This document shows positions 1 to 6,540 of a stretch of DNA of 10,033 nt, one piece after another. The position numbers were made by a program, and so were the translations under genes. The notes beneath the pieces were generated by a model that was given only the letters and a program-made list of their open reading frames with translations, was not told where the DNA came from and ran no database searches. Each line of letters opens with the position of its first letter. Within the stretch, counting starts at the first letter, position 1. This DNA is from an uncultured Cellvibrio sp. (GTDB taxonomy: Bacteria; Pseudomonadota; Gammaproteobacteria; Pseudomonadales; Cellvibrionaceae), in contig CAMPIG010000147.1 of assembly GCA_946886255.1 (NCBI GenBank), positions 1 to 10,033 of the forward strand, in the 5' to 3' direction.

Positions 1-267
1 GACATTGAAAACACCCGCATTGCCGCCGAAATTGGCTACAACCGGGGCGATTGGGCGTTTTACCTCGATGCCTCTATGGCCCAGCCCGACACCCAGGGCA
101 ACGACGTCGACGACGTAACCGCCTTCGCCCCCGGCGCGCGCTACGACTACGGCCCCGGCTGGCTCTACATCGAATACCTGACCCAGGACGGCTTCGTCGA
201 CCGCGACGGGCAGGTCGGCGAAGGTGACTTCGACGCGCTCTACATCTCGCTCGATTTTTATTTCTAA
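1..267 (+). CDS. Outer-membrane beta-barrel protein, C-terminal part
   Basis: The reading frame is open from the first base and ends at TAA 265-267, so only the last 88 residues are present. They alternate hydrophobic and polar residues, are rich in Tyr, Trp, Gly and Asp, and end in LYISLDFYF. A final strand closing on an aromatic residue is the usual signal recognised by the BAM machinery, so this is most likely a porin-like barrel in the outer membrane. Betaine transporter gene betT begins 17 nt downstream with its own Shine-Dalgarno site and no terminator between them. The two are therefore probably co-transcribed, and the barrel may admit choline or betaine; that role is inferred from position only. 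The exact porin family cannot be named from this fragment. Confidence 0.75.
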   Translation, partial: DIENTRIAAEIGYNRGDWAFYLDASMAQPDTQGNDVDDVTAFAPGARYDYGPGWLYIEYLTQDGFVDRDGQVGEGDFDALYISLDFYF

Positions 268-284
268 CCGCATCAGGAGGCAGT

Positions 285-2291
285 ATGTCCGATCAGCCCA
301 CCCATGACGCCATCACCGACCCGGAGCGCAAGCCCTGGATCAAGATCAACCCGCCGGTCTTTATCGGCTCCGGCGGATTGTGTGTGTTCTTCGTCGCCTT
401 CGCGGTTATCTGGCCGGACGCTGCCGGCACGCTGTTCGGCGCTATCCAGAGCTGGGTCATCCATACCGCTGGCTGGTTTTATATCCTCGCAGTCGCACTG
501 TTTTTGTTGTTCGTGGTGATCCTTGCCACGTCGCGTTACGGTCTGATCAAACTCGGACCGGACCACAGCGAACCGGACTACAGCTACGTCTCCTGGTTCG
601 CCATGCTGTTCTCAGCCGGCATGGGTATCGGGTTGATGTTCTTCGGCGTGGCCGAGCCTGTAATGCATACCATGAGCCCGCCAGTGGCCGAAGCAGGCAG
701 CGTCGAAGCCGCCCGTGAAGCCATGCGCATCACCTTTTTCCACTGGGGCGTGCACGCTTGGGCGATTTATGCGGTGGTCGCGTTATCACTGGCTTACTTT
801 GCCTTTCGCCACAATCTGCCGCTCACCATTCGTTCGGCGTTTTACCCGTTGATCGGTGAAAAAATTTACGGGCCTATCGGTCACGCGGTGGATATTTTTG
901 CGGTGCTGGGTACGCTGTTCGGTGTAGCAACGTCGTTAGGTTTCGGTGTAATGCAGGTGAACGCCGGGCTCAATTATTTATTCGATTTACCCATCTCCAT
1001 CGGCTGGCAAATTTTATTGATCGCGGTGATTACCGGCTTCGCCACCATCTCCGTGGTGATGGGCCTGGACGGCGGCATTCGTCGTATCTCCGAGCTGAAT
1101 TTAATTCTCGCGGTGGTGCTGTTGGTGTTCGTGCTCTTCGCTGGCCCCACGGTGTATTTGCTGCAAACCTACGTGCAAAATATCGGCGCGTATATCTCCG
1201 GCCTGGTGGCCACCACGTTTAATCTTTACGCCTACGAACCCAGGGGGTGGATCGGCGGGTGGACGCTGTTTTATTGGGGCTGGTGGATTGCCTGGTCGCC
1301 CTTTGTGGGGATGTTTATCGCGCGGGTTTCGCGCGGGCGCACCATCCGCGAATTTGTGATTGGCGTGCTACTGGTACCGGTAGGCTTTACCTTTATGTGG
1401 ATGACTTTCTTCGGCAACAACGCGCTGCACATGATCATCGAGCAGAACATCATGCAAATGGCCGACGCGGTCGCGGCAGACACCTCGGTCGCGCTGTTTC
1501 AGTTCCTTGAATATTTACCCCTGTCCACCATTTCATCCTTGATCGCTACGGTACTGGTAATTACTTTCTTCGTCACCTCATCCGATTCCGGCTCGCTGGT
1601 GATCGACATGCTCACCTCTGGCGGCACCAATGAAGATACACCGGTATGGCAACGCATCTTCTGGTCCGTCTCCGAAGGTTGCATCGCTGCCGCACTGCTG
1701 CTGGCAGGTGGGCTCGCCGCCCTGCAAACCGCCACCATCGCCAGCGCCTTACCCTTTGCCATTGTGATGCTGCTGATGTGTTGGGGCCTGGCTCGCGCTT
1801 TACGCTTGGAAGTTGTCAAGCGCGACCGACTGCAAGGTGCCATGCTCGCCCCCCGCGTCGCCATCCGCCCGGTCAGTTGGGAGATGCGTTTGGCGCGCAT
1901 CATTCACCATCCGAGTTACGAAGAAGTGATGCAATTTTTCAACAGCATGGTAGAGCCCGCATTGAAGCGCGTGGAAAACGAATTCACTAAACGCGGCCTG
2001 GAGGCAACCGTCAGCCGCGACGACAATGATCGAGTCTGGATCGAAGTTAATCACGGTGACGAAGTGGATTTTTTTTACTCCGTTCATGCGCGACCTTACA
2101 TACCACCGTCCTTCGTCATGCGCGACACCAGTGCCAAACGCGGCAAAGCGCTCAAATATTTTCGTGCAGAAGTGTATTTAAAAGAAGGCGGCCAGGATTA
2201 CGACATCATGGGCTGGAGCGAAGACCAGGTGATTGCAGATGTGATTGATCAGTATGAAAAGCACCTGCATTTTTTGCACGGATTACGTTGA
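285..2291 (+). CDS. betT: BCCT-family choline/betaine transporter, BetT-like
   Basis: This is a 668-residue inner-membrane transporter of the betaine/choline/carnitine family, close in length to E. coli BetT (about 677). About twelve hydrophobic segments fill residues 25-500, followed by a soluble C-terminal domain of roughly 150 residues as in BetT. Family motifs are clear: the glycine stretch GMGIG (112-116) in TM3, the Trp-box residues W154, W159 and Y162 in TM4, and the Trp-rich TM8 segment W326-W337. T431 and S432 precede SDSGS. Met113 and T431/S432 match positions that bind sodium in BetP, so sodium coupling is possible but inferred. The start is set by CAGGAGG at 274-280. The likely role is uptake of choline or betaine for osmoprotection. 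No bet oxidation genes are in view, so the substrate is uncertain. A bidirectional terminator follows. Confidence 0.9.
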   Translation: MSDQPTHDAITDPERKPWIKINPPVFIGSGGLCVFFVAFAVIWPDAAGTLFGAIQSWVIHTAGWFYILAVALFLLFVVILATSRYGLIKLGPDHSEPDYSYVSWFAMLFSAGMGIGLMFFGVAEPVMHTMSPPVAEAGSVEAAREAMRITFFHWGVHAWAIYAVVALSLAYFAFRHNLPLTIRSAFYPLIGEKIYGPIGHAVDIFAVLGTLFGVATSLGFGVMQVNAGLNYLFDLPISIGWQILLIAVITGFATISVVMGLDGGIRRISELNLILAVVLLVFVLFAGPTVYLLQTYVQNIGAYISGLVATTFNLYAYEPRGWIGGWTLFYWGWWIAWSPFVGMFIARVSRGRTIREFVIGVLLVPVGFTFMWMTFFGNNALHMIIEQNIMQMADAVAADTSVALFQFLEYLPLSTISSLIATVLVITFFVTSSDSGSLVIDMLTSGGTNEDTPVWQRIFWSVSEGCIAAALLLAGGLAALQTATIASALPFAIVMLLMCWGLARALRLEVVKRDRLQGAMLAPRVAIRPVSWEMRLARIIHHPSYEEVMQFFNSMVEPALKRVENEFTKRGLEATVSRDDNDRVWIEVNHGDEVDFFYSVHARPYIPPSFVMRDTSAKRGKALKYFRAEVYLKEGGQDYDIMGWSEDQVIADVIDQYEKHLHFLHGLR

Positions 2292-2338
2292 TGGGAAAAA
2301 AGTGGTGCCGAGGTCATCTTCCCAAATGATTGCAAAAA

Positions 2339-2368
2339 AAAAGGCGAGATCCGAAGATCTCGCCTTTT
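2339..2368. terminator. Bidirectional rho-independent terminator
   Basis: A perfect 13-bp stem (2339-2351 with 2356-2368) encloses the tetraloop CGAA. A run of A lies on the left and T-rich sequence (TTTTAATTTT) on the right, so the hairpin works as an intrinsic terminator in both directions. It sits between the convergent betT and cold-shock genes and presumably ends both transcripts. Confidence 0.9.
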
Positions 2369-2414
2369 AATTTTCACATCAGCGCCTTGGTGCGCAGATA
2401 AGCTACCTTAATGT

Positions 2415-2624
2415 TTAGATAGCTTGAATATTTTCAGCTTGTGGGCCTTTCTGGCCTTGGGTCACGGTGAAGCTAACGCTCTGACCTTCAACAAGGGTTT
2501 TGAAACCTGAACCGGAAATAGCGCTGAAATGAGCAAAAACATCTGCACCAGATTCTTGTTGAATAAAACCGAAACCTTTAGCTTCGTTGAACCATTTTAC
2601 AGTGCCAGTAGTAGATTTAGACAT
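2415..2624 (-). CDS. CspA-family cold-shock protein
   Basis: This 69-residue protein is a single cold-shock domain, a five-stranded OB fold that binds single-stranded RNA and DNA and melts mRNA structure in the cytoplasm. RNP1 is visible as KGFGFI (residues 16-21), and RNP2 as VFAHFS (29-34), where Ala replaces the common Val. The N-terminal GTVKWFN and C-terminal GPQAENI are standard family signatures, and the length is normal. The start is preceded by AGGTAA in a good Shine-Dalgarno position. A candidate promoter at 2775-2802 implies an unusually long leader of about 145 nt, typical of cold-regulated csp genes. Whether it is cold-induced or constitutive cannot be read from the sequence. I give no paralogue letter. 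Confidence 0.95.
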   Translation of the reverse strand: MSKSTTGTVKWFNEAKGFGFIQQESGADVFAHFSAISGSGFKTLVEGQSVSFTVTQGQKGPQAENIQAI

Positions 2625-2774
2625 AGTGTTACCTATTAAACAAAAGTAGATTTACCCGAAAGGGTGTTGGGCAGGAAGTCAGGAAATTACTTATGAAGAC
2701 AGGACGAAATACTCTAATACTGGAACTTTCGAAGTGAGGGCATAAATACTAAACGTACTTTCAAGCTGGGTTCG

Positions 2775-2802
2775 AGTTTACGCGCATCTATCGCGATGTC
2801 AA
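2775..2802 (-). promoter_or_regulatory. Candidate sigma-70 promoter of the cold-shock gene
   Basis: On the minus strand a perfect TTGACA (2797-2802) is followed after 16 bp by TAAACT (2775-2780), which matches four of six -10 positions. Transcription would begin near 2768 and leave a leader of about 145 nt before the start codon at 2624. That leader contains a small ACCC-TTTC-GGGT hairpin (2654-2665) close to the ribosome-binding region. Long structured leaders are known in csp mRNAs. The assignment rests on the hexamers and spacing only. Confidence 0.5.
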
Positions 2803-2876
2803 CAACTGCTTTTCTGCAATCGCAAAGTTAGTCAGCATCATTTAGCGTCAGGTTGTATGCAACAGGGCCGGTGGTG

Positions 2877-2914
2877 CAACGGTTTGGTCTCTTTTAAGAC
2901 CAAACCGTTGGTCT
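2877..2914. terminator. Strong hairpin with overlapping alternative hairpin
   Basis: A perfect 14-bp stem (2877-2890 with 2897-2910) encloses CTTTTA. The right arm can also pair with bases just beyond it: AGACCAA at 2897-2903 with TTGGTCT at 2908-2914, so two mutually exclusive hairpins are possible. It lies just after the stop of the carbonic anhydrase gene and upstream of the cold-shock promoter. That suggests termination or 3'-end protection of the carbonic anhydrase transcript. No T-run follows the stem on either strand, so it is not a classical intrinsic terminator. Confidence 0.5.
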
Positions 2915-2920
2915 GGTTTA

Positions 2921-3745
2921 TTAATGAATTTCAGATAACAATGTTTTATTCACCACCAGCTTTCTCACGCCGTGCGCGTGGTCTTCTTCAAAAACATTAT
3001 GCTCGCACCATTCACCCAGCGAATTGATGTCCAGCTTTGCACAAGAGGGACGCACACTCCAGGAGACTTGCAGCGGAGAGCACACTTGCTCGGAATAGGC
3101 TGGCCCGGTGGTGGAGCCGAGAAACTCGATTGGCTTACCGGTTTTTTTGGGCAATGAATGAGCCTGCGGATGATTATTAATTATGTCGCCTTCGTAAGAA
3201 AAATTATTGAAATTCAACGCTTGCGGATCATTGACCAGTGTGAAAACTTGCGACTCTACCCGCAGGTCCGGGTTCGAGCAATTTTCCGATAAACATGCTC
3301 CCAGGCCTTTTCCTGGCTTTATATCGCAGGAAGAATATACCCAATGCACTTCAATAGTGTCACCGGGTTTCAATCCATGGCAAATGTCACCTTTCACGGA
3401 CGTTAACTCGGTGGGGCTTAACTTCTTGCTGATGTTGCATTGATAGCCGGTATTGATGCCATCACCCGCGAGGATAGAGAAATCTTTCGATTTATGTTCC
3501 GCATTGTTATGAAAATGAATGTTGCACAGGTTCATATCCTTGTAGCTGGGAGCCAAAGAAAATACCTGCTGATTTTCGCCTTTTCTGTTGTCAATATCAC
3601 GCGGCGTTTGCGGACCGAATCCAGTGCAGACGGGACCGGATTCAGTAACCAAAGGATGATGAGCATCTTCATTTGCCAATATTTGAGGCGAAATAAGGGG
3701 CACTGATCCGATGGCCAGACAAAAAGCTACATATTTCAATTTCAT
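2921..3745 (-). CDS. Periplasmic delta-class carbonic anhydrase
   Basis: The 274-residue product starts with a signal peptide of about 24 residues (positive MKLK, hydrophobic core, likely cleavage after ILA), so the mature protein is exported. The core carries CNIHFHNNAEHK (residues 74-85) and, about 55 residues after the first His pair, IEVHWVYSSC (131-140). This layout of two His in HxH plus a later His in a beta-strand is the zinc-site pattern of alpha- and delta-class carbonic anhydrases. The wording around it fits the delta class (CA_like family). H77, H79 and H134 are the likely zinc ligands. Ten or more cysteines suggest disulfides in the periplasm. The enzyme would interconvert CO2 and bicarbonate. 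The start has AAGAGGAAA upstream. It appears to be a single-gene unit. The class assignment is from motif memory, not a search. Confidence 0.75.
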   Translation of the reverse strand: MKLKYVAFCLAIGSVPLISPQILANEDAHHPLVTESGPVCTGFGPQTPRDIDNRKGENQQVFSLAPSYKDMNLCNIHFHNNAEHKSKDFSILAGDGINTGYQCNISKKLSPTELTSVKGDICHGLKPGDTIEVHWVYSSCDIKPGKGLGACLSENCSNPDLRVESQVFTLVNDPQALNFNNFSYEGDIINNHPQAHSLPKKTGKPIEFLGSTTGPAYSEQVCSPLQVSWSVRPSCAKLDINSLGEWCEHNVFEEDHAHGVRKLVVNKTLLSEIH

Positions 3746-3939
3746 GTGATTTTCCTCTTAATGAACTTTTGGTTTTTTAATAGCGCAGTGTGTTGAGGAA
3801 AACAGTTTCTTATAGATGGTATAACGCAAATGACACTCAGGAGCCGACAGCGCTCAAGTGTGGGGGCAAAATATCATAATTTCAAAGATATGAGTATTTT
3901 GATATCACTAAAGGGGGGGGTGACTCTTTTTGATTAACC

Positions 3940-4380
3940 TTAGGGTCTTTTATTGGCGTGCGGTTTTCGCGGTGTCTTTTTTGCTCCATCGCCAATAGCA
4001 CCTGACGCCGCTAATCCCAATAGTCGGCGAAACTTTGGGCATTCCATATGACTCGGTGCAGAACAGACGGCCGCATGGCGAAGGCCGTCGCGCATCGCTG
4101 TCAGTTTTCCAATCGTCCTATCCAATTCATCGGCTTTGCTTACCAAGAGTTCCCGATCAATATCCGGGCTTCCTTTTGCGCCTAACATGCGCGCGATTTC
4201 ATCCAATGAAAAACCGGCGGCACGACCCAGCGCAATCAGTGCCAGCCGTTCCAATACATTGGTGTTGAAAAGCCTCCGTAAGCCTTGCCTGCCAACCGAA
4301 CTGATCAGCCCTTTTTCCTCATAAAAACGCAAGGTCGAGGCCGGCACACCGGAGCGTTTAGCGACTTCTGCAATATCCAC
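3940..4380 (-). CDS. MerR-family transcriptional regulator
   Basis: This is a 146-residue cytoplasmic activator/repressor. The N-terminal winged helix-turn-helix is unmistakable: MDIAEVAKRSGVPASTLRFY (1-20), then EEKGLI and the wing. The dimerisation helix spans about 75-103. After it comes C106-x7-C114 followed by PKFRRLL. A C-x7-C loop is how CueR holds Cu(I), but here the family may sense something else, and the effector is unknown. The start is GTG (4378-4380) with AAGGGG seven bases upstream; this site overlaps the -35 region of the divergent promoter. The tail is basic (KKTPRKPHANKRP). It diverges from the DUF2938 and DUF2798 genes, which it most likely controls through the dyad at 4394-4413. 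Confidence 0.9.
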   Translation of the reverse strand: MDIAEVAKRSGVPASTLRFYEEKGLISSVGRQGLRRLFNTNVLERLALIALGRAAGFSLDEIARMLGAKGSPDIDRELLVSKADELDRTIGKLTAMRDGLRHAAVCSAPSHMECPKFRRLLGLAASGAIGDGAKKTPRKPHANKRP

Positions 4381-4390
4381 AATGAACCCC

Positions 4391-4421
4391 TTGACCTCAA
4401 GTCGACTTGAAGTCGTACGAT
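4391..4421 (+). promoter_or_regulatory. MerR-type promoter with 19-bp spacer and dyad operator
   Basis: TTGACC (4391-4396) and TACGAT (4416-4421) are separated by 19 bp, longer than the usual 17, which is the hallmark of promoters activated by MerR-family DNA distortion. The spacer contains a perfect 14-bp palindrome, TCAAGTCGACTTGA (4397-4410). It extends to a 20-bp dyad at 4394-4413 with one mismatched pair. The half-site ACCTCAAG resembles operators of SoxR and CueR-like regulators. It faces the DUF2938 gene, whose start is 40 bp downstream. Confidence 0.8.
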
Positions 4422-4460
4422 AACAACGAGTCCAAATTCAGACAAGAACAGGAGAGCATC

Positions 4461-4946
4461 ATGAACAATTATTTCGTCATCCTTATCCTCGGGATTGGCG
4501 CTACGGCGGTAATGGATGTGTGGGGAATAGTCCGCAAAGCGTTGCTCGGCATGGCGCCTCCAAACTACGCGTTGATCGGCCGTTGGATCGCCCATATGAC
4601 TCGCGGACGTTTTCACCATGACTCTATCGCGGCGTCTGCGGCAGTACGCGGCGAACTCATTATTGGATGGATCGCGCACTATTTGATAGGCATCGCCTTC
4701 GCCGTCCCGCTTATCGGTATTTGGGGCAGTGCCTGGATTCAACAACCAACACTTGGTCCGGCACTTATGGTGGGTGTTGTGACAGTCGCTGCACCCTTCT
4801 TATTGATGCAGCCAGGTATGGGTGCCGGTATTGCGGCTTCCAGAACACCCCGCCCCGGGGCTGCACGACTTCAAAGCCTTATTACGCACGCGGTATTTGG
4901 TTTCGGCCTTTATATAACAGGGCAGGTGATCCACTTTGTTGGCTGA
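4461..4946 (+). CDS. DUF2938-family inner-membrane protein
   Basis: The start at 4461 is chosen over an in-frame upstream codon because CAGGAGAG lies just before it and the family begins with this hydrophobic segment. The 161-residue product has about four membrane-spanning segments, near residues 3-23, 67-87, 99-118 and 138-158. The VMDVWG, HMTRGRF and GWIAHYLIGI stretches match DUF2938 as I remember it. The biochemical function of the family is not known. It is the first gene after a MerR-type promoter and is followed 57 nt later by a DUF2798 gene, so the two small membrane proteins are probably induced together by the adjacent MerR regulator. An envelope stress, metal or drug response is plausible but inferred. 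Confidence 0.85.
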   Translation: MNNYFVILILGIGATAVMDVWGIVRKALLGMAPPNYALIGRWIAHMTRGRFHHDSIAASAAVRGELIIGWIAHYLIGIAFAVPLIGIWGSAWIQQPTLGPALMVGVVTVAAPFLLMQPGMGAGIAASRTPRPGAARLQSLITHAVFGFGLYITGQVIHFVG

Positions 4947-5003
4947 AGATGAAATACAACGAACACAATTTTTAAATGGTGAGTTAACTCATAGGAGAAC
5001 AAT

Positions 5004-5228
5004 ATGCGTATTCCCGTTCGCTTCGCGCCCATTCTTTTCAGTGCATTACTTTCTGCCATCATGGTCTGCATCGTATCGGCATTCGTGCTTATAATTTCCC
5101 AAGGGTTGCATGCGGGTTTTGTAGCGCAATGGCTCAAAAGTTGCGTGACCACATGGCCCGTAGCTTTCCCGACAGTTGCTGTTGTGGCTCCCTGGGTACG
5201 ACGGATGGTTGGCAGGATGACTATTTAA
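5004..5228 (+). CDS. DUF2798-family small membrane protein
   Basis: The 74-residue product has two hydrophobic segments (about 9-31 and 48-66). The pattern FSALLSAIMVCIVS, GFVAQWL, then TWPVAFPTVAVVAPWVRRMV is the DUF2798 signature, including the conserved WPVAFP motif. It ends with a short positive tail, as expected for a two-pass inner-membrane protein. AGGAGA sits six to eleven bases before the ATG. It follows the DUF2938 gene by 57 nt with no terminator seen, so it is likely the second gene of the MerR-controlled operon. No molecular function is established for the family. Confidence 0.85.
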   Translation: MRIPVRFAPILFSALLSAIMVCIVSAFVLIISQGLHAGFVAQWLKSCVTTWPVAFPTVAVVAPWVRRMVGRMTI

Positions 5229-5295
5229 TTCAACGGCAGCGTAGGCAGTATATTTTGCGGGGAAGAGCGCTCTTGCGGAGGCGCTTTCTCTCACT

Positions 5296-5859
5296 TTATA
5301 TGATTGAAACTAAATCAGTTGAAAACAGAAGTCCTTTTAAATCATGTTGTTGTAATAGAGATTTGAACCGTTCAGTGCAATAAAGATTGATAAAACCGGT
5401 ATATTCCGATTGGAACACCAGAAGGTCCTTAACTGCTTGCTCTTTAAAGGCCAGCTTTTTCAAGTTGACATATTCACCTTCATCTACAAATCGATCGCTC
5501 TGCGATAAATCAACAGCCTCCGGTCCGGTTTTCATCGTCAGGTGGCATAACCAATAAGGAACACCTTCGCATGAAACAGGAAGTAACTCGCCATATTCTG
5601 CTAATTCATCTTTTAATGCAGCGTAGGCCTTCTGATTCAATATCAAATTGTTCGAGGTAAACCAAAGCGTAATATCCGGTGGTGTAATGGCATTTCTCTT
5701 GTCGCCGTCGTCTTGAAATGTTATTTCCATGGGTTGCCAGAAATCTTTCCACTCCGGCTCATCCAGTAAAAAGTAATCACCAATCCTGGCCTCAACCTCA
5801 TCAGGTGACAGGTAGGCATTAAGATAACGACTTCGATCAGCGCGTAATTTATAAACCAT
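5296..5859 (-). CDS. DUF1629/Imm11-like immunity protein
   Basis: I choose ATG at 5859, which has AAAGG upstream, over a GTG at 5886 that overlaps the toxin gene and lacks a ribosome site. The product has 187 residues, no signal peptide and no membrane segment, so it is cytosolic. PPDITLWFTSNNLILNQKAY (60-79), GELLPV (90-95), GVPYWLCHL (99-107) and the closing INLYCTERFKSLLQQHDLKGLLFS (157-180) fit the DUF1629/Imm11 family of polymorphic-toxin immunity proteins. It begins 10 nt after the AHH nuclease gene, the usual toxin-then-immunity order, and presumably binds and blocks that nuclease. The family call is from pattern memory. The pairing is strongly supported by gene order. Confidence 0.75.
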   Translation of the reverse strand: MVYKLRADRSRYLNAYLSPDEVEARIGDYFLLDEPEWKDFWQPMEITFQDDGDKRNAITPPDITLWFTSNNLILNQKAYAALKDELAEYGELLPVSCEGVPYWLCHLTMKTGPEAVDLSQSDRFVDEGEYVNLKKLAFKEQAVKDLLVFQSEYTGFINLYCTERFKSLLQQHDLKGLLFSTDLVSII

Positions 5860-5869
5860 GTTTATACCT

Positions 5870-6463
5870 TTATGCCGGAATACCACGGCCTTTTTTGAGC
5901 ATTACAAACTCGGGAAAATCACCAGTCTGTAACATTCTGGCAACTAGCTGCAAATTGGTTCTCATTAATCCCTCCCGACGAAGCGGGGAAAGCCGTCCAT
6001 TGATCCAATAGTAGTAGTTGTATCTATGAATGCGGCTATGGGGCGGAGCACTGGGAAATTTAGGGTGAGGTGTCGCTGCTGTGTTCTCCGGTAACCAACA
6101 TCCATTATCCGGGTCATCGATACGAATTTTGAGCTTCGCCAAAACAACTCTCAGTTCTGCTGAAAGAGAATGCCTGCCTGCGACAATCGCATGAGCATGG
6201 CAACGAGATGGACGCGGACCCAGTTTTTCTTCCAGGTGGCGGGCAAGCCGAGCAGAGTTGTGTTCTTCGGCTCTAAGTGACTGGCTCGTCATAGAGCTGG
6301 CTGAGCTGCGATACCTCTCGATACCTTCCTGAATTTGGGCGGTAACAATAACCTTATTGATATCGGATTGCGTTAGTGAGGTTTCTTTGCTCGCGACGTT
6401 ATTAATAACTCTGTCGAGCATGTTCATTTCATGATAAAAGGTAATTTTGTCTGGTATCGACAT
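5870..6463 (-). CDS. AHH-type nuclease toxin, stand-alone
   Basis: This 197-residue protein carries an AHH-family domain (HNH/EndoVII superfamily) at about residues 85-160. The cues are RCHAHAIVAGRH (87-98), IDDPDNGCWLP (115-125), and PHSRIHRYNYYYWI (141-154), matching the AHH, NGxxLP and HxxxHxxYY elements of these toxins. The His doublet reads HAHA (H89, H91) instead of AHH, so the active site differs in detail. The first 80 residues are helical and charged with no signal peptide, VgrG, RHS, MIX or two-partner domain. How it would leave the cell is unclear, and it may act inside as an addiction toxin or defence effector. The start lacks a good Shine-Dalgarno site, but a promoter at 6475-6502 would give an almost leaderless mRNA. 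The immunity gene follows 10 nt downstream. Confidence 0.75.
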   Translation of the reverse strand: MSIPDKITFYHEMNMLDRVINNVASKETSLTQSDINKVIVTAQIQEGIERYRSSASSMTSQSLRAEEHNSARLARHLEEKLGPRPSRCHAHAIVAGRHSLSAELRVVLAKLKIRIDDPDNGCWLPENTAATPHPKFPSAPPHSRIHRYNYYYWINGRLSPLRREGLMRTNLQLVARMLQTGDFPEFVMLKKGRGIPA

Positions 6464-6474
6464 TTCTCAACATC

Positions 6475-6502
6475 CATATAAGTTGTTAGGAAATAACGTC
6501 AA
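6475..6502 (-). promoter_or_regulatory. Candidate promoter of the AHH toxin gene
   Basis: On the minus strand TTGACG (6497-6502) and TATATG (6475-6480) are separated by 16 bp. Initiation about seven bases past the -10 would fall only a few bases before the toxin ATG at 6463, giving a nearly leaderless message. This fits the absence of a ribosome-binding site there. It would let toxin and immunity be expressed apart from the regulator gene upstream. Confidence 0.5.
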
Positions 6503-6540
6503 AAGCTGATCATTAAAAAATCGCTTTAGGAGAGACAATA

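Noticed and set aside
1499..1903. Long minus-strand frame antisense to betT
   Set aside because: It lies fully inside the well-supported betT gene, is Met/Ser/Arg rich without domain features and has no credible start signal.
4305..4745. Minus-strand frame overlapping the MerR start and DUF2938 gene
   Set aside because: It overlaps two recognised genes and the dyad promoter, and its sequence shows no family signature.
5263..5274. Palindrome AAGAGCGCTCTT between convergent DUF2798 and immunity genes
   Set aside because: It is perfect but has no loop or T-run, so I cannot support a terminator or a regulator site.
5860..5886. GTG start for the immunity protein
   Set aside because: It overlaps the toxin 3' end and lacks a ribosome site, while ATG 5859 has AAAGG upstream.
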